Shown here: positions 63,984 through 64,000 of the stretch, piece after piece
Position numbering within the stretch: the first letter of the stretch is position 1
How the letters are laid out: each line of letters begins with the position of its first letter
Source of the DNA: Zhihengliuella salsuginis
Lineage (GTDB): Bacteria; Actinomycetota; Actinomycetes; Actinomycetales; Micrococcaceae
Reading direction: 5' to 3'
NCBI RefSeq assembly: GCF_014651715.1
Contig: NZ_BMXK01000001.1
Location: forward strand, 372,001 to 436,000
Length of the DNA: 64,000 bases
Position numbers and translations under genes: made by a program
Notes under the pieces: generated by a model
The model's database searches: none
What the model was told of the DNA's origin: nothing
The model's input: only the letters and a program-made list of their open reading frames with translations

Positions 63984-64000
63984 GGGCTCATCCCTCCTGT

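Overview
The window is high-GC DNA with actinobacterial hallmarks: GTG and TTG starts, many apparently leaderless transcripts, RNase J, an Lhr-Nei2 pair, an IdeR/DtxR-type iron box and an actinobacterial-type SOS box. The mix of an Arthrobacter-type copper amine oxidase, a tricarboxylate transporter and DUF4916/DUF1684 proteins suggests Micrococcales, probably Micrococcaceae. That placement is inference. It reads as ordinary chromosome: 54 protein genes are called, and no rRNA, tRNA, CRISPR array, insertion sequence or prophage was recognised. No gene-free gap exceeds 300 bases.

Left part (1-12 kb): a truncated Gfo/Idh/MocA oxidoreductase with an IclR regulator; a VOC protein; a tctCBA tricarboxylate transporter divergent from a CitA/CitB-type two-component system; RNase J; a class III PLP enzyme with a TetR regulator, divergent from a small-molecule kinase. 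The last two resemble the phospho-lyase/kinase pair used for ethanolamine or hydroxylysine. Then (13-20 kb) an iron-siderophore binding protein and two permeases behind an iron box but with no ATPase gene, a TetR regulator, and a flavin reductase-permease operon divergent from a GntR regulator.

Middle (20-28 kb): an amine catabolic cluster with a topaquinone copper amine oxidase, a coupled His-rich membrane protein, a TetR and an AraC/FeaR-like regulator, an APC permease and an aldehyde dehydrogenase. A shared palindromic motif lies before both the oxidase and the permease. A thioesterase and another TetR follow. At 29.4-31.3 kb is an SOS-type umuDC operon whose UmuD contains no lysine.

Right part (31-64 kb): a GT87 membrane glycosyltransferase, a large secreted subtilase, a TetR-pyridoxine kinase operon, a queuosine-precursor transporter and tgt, PEP carboxylase, a FUSC protein, a DUF4916/DUF6707 pair, a DHA2 drug exporter behind what looks like a leader peptide plus attenuator, an Old Yellow Enzyme, an M23-like protein, DUF1684, DedA, a pseudouridine synthase, an unknown membrane protein, Nei2-Lhr, a lipoprotein, RlmH, a BCCT transporter and a LacI regulator.

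The most unusual items are the lysine-free UmuD, the leader-peptide/attenuator region before the drug exporter, the two-site amine regulon, and the recurrent near-leaderless promoter geometry.
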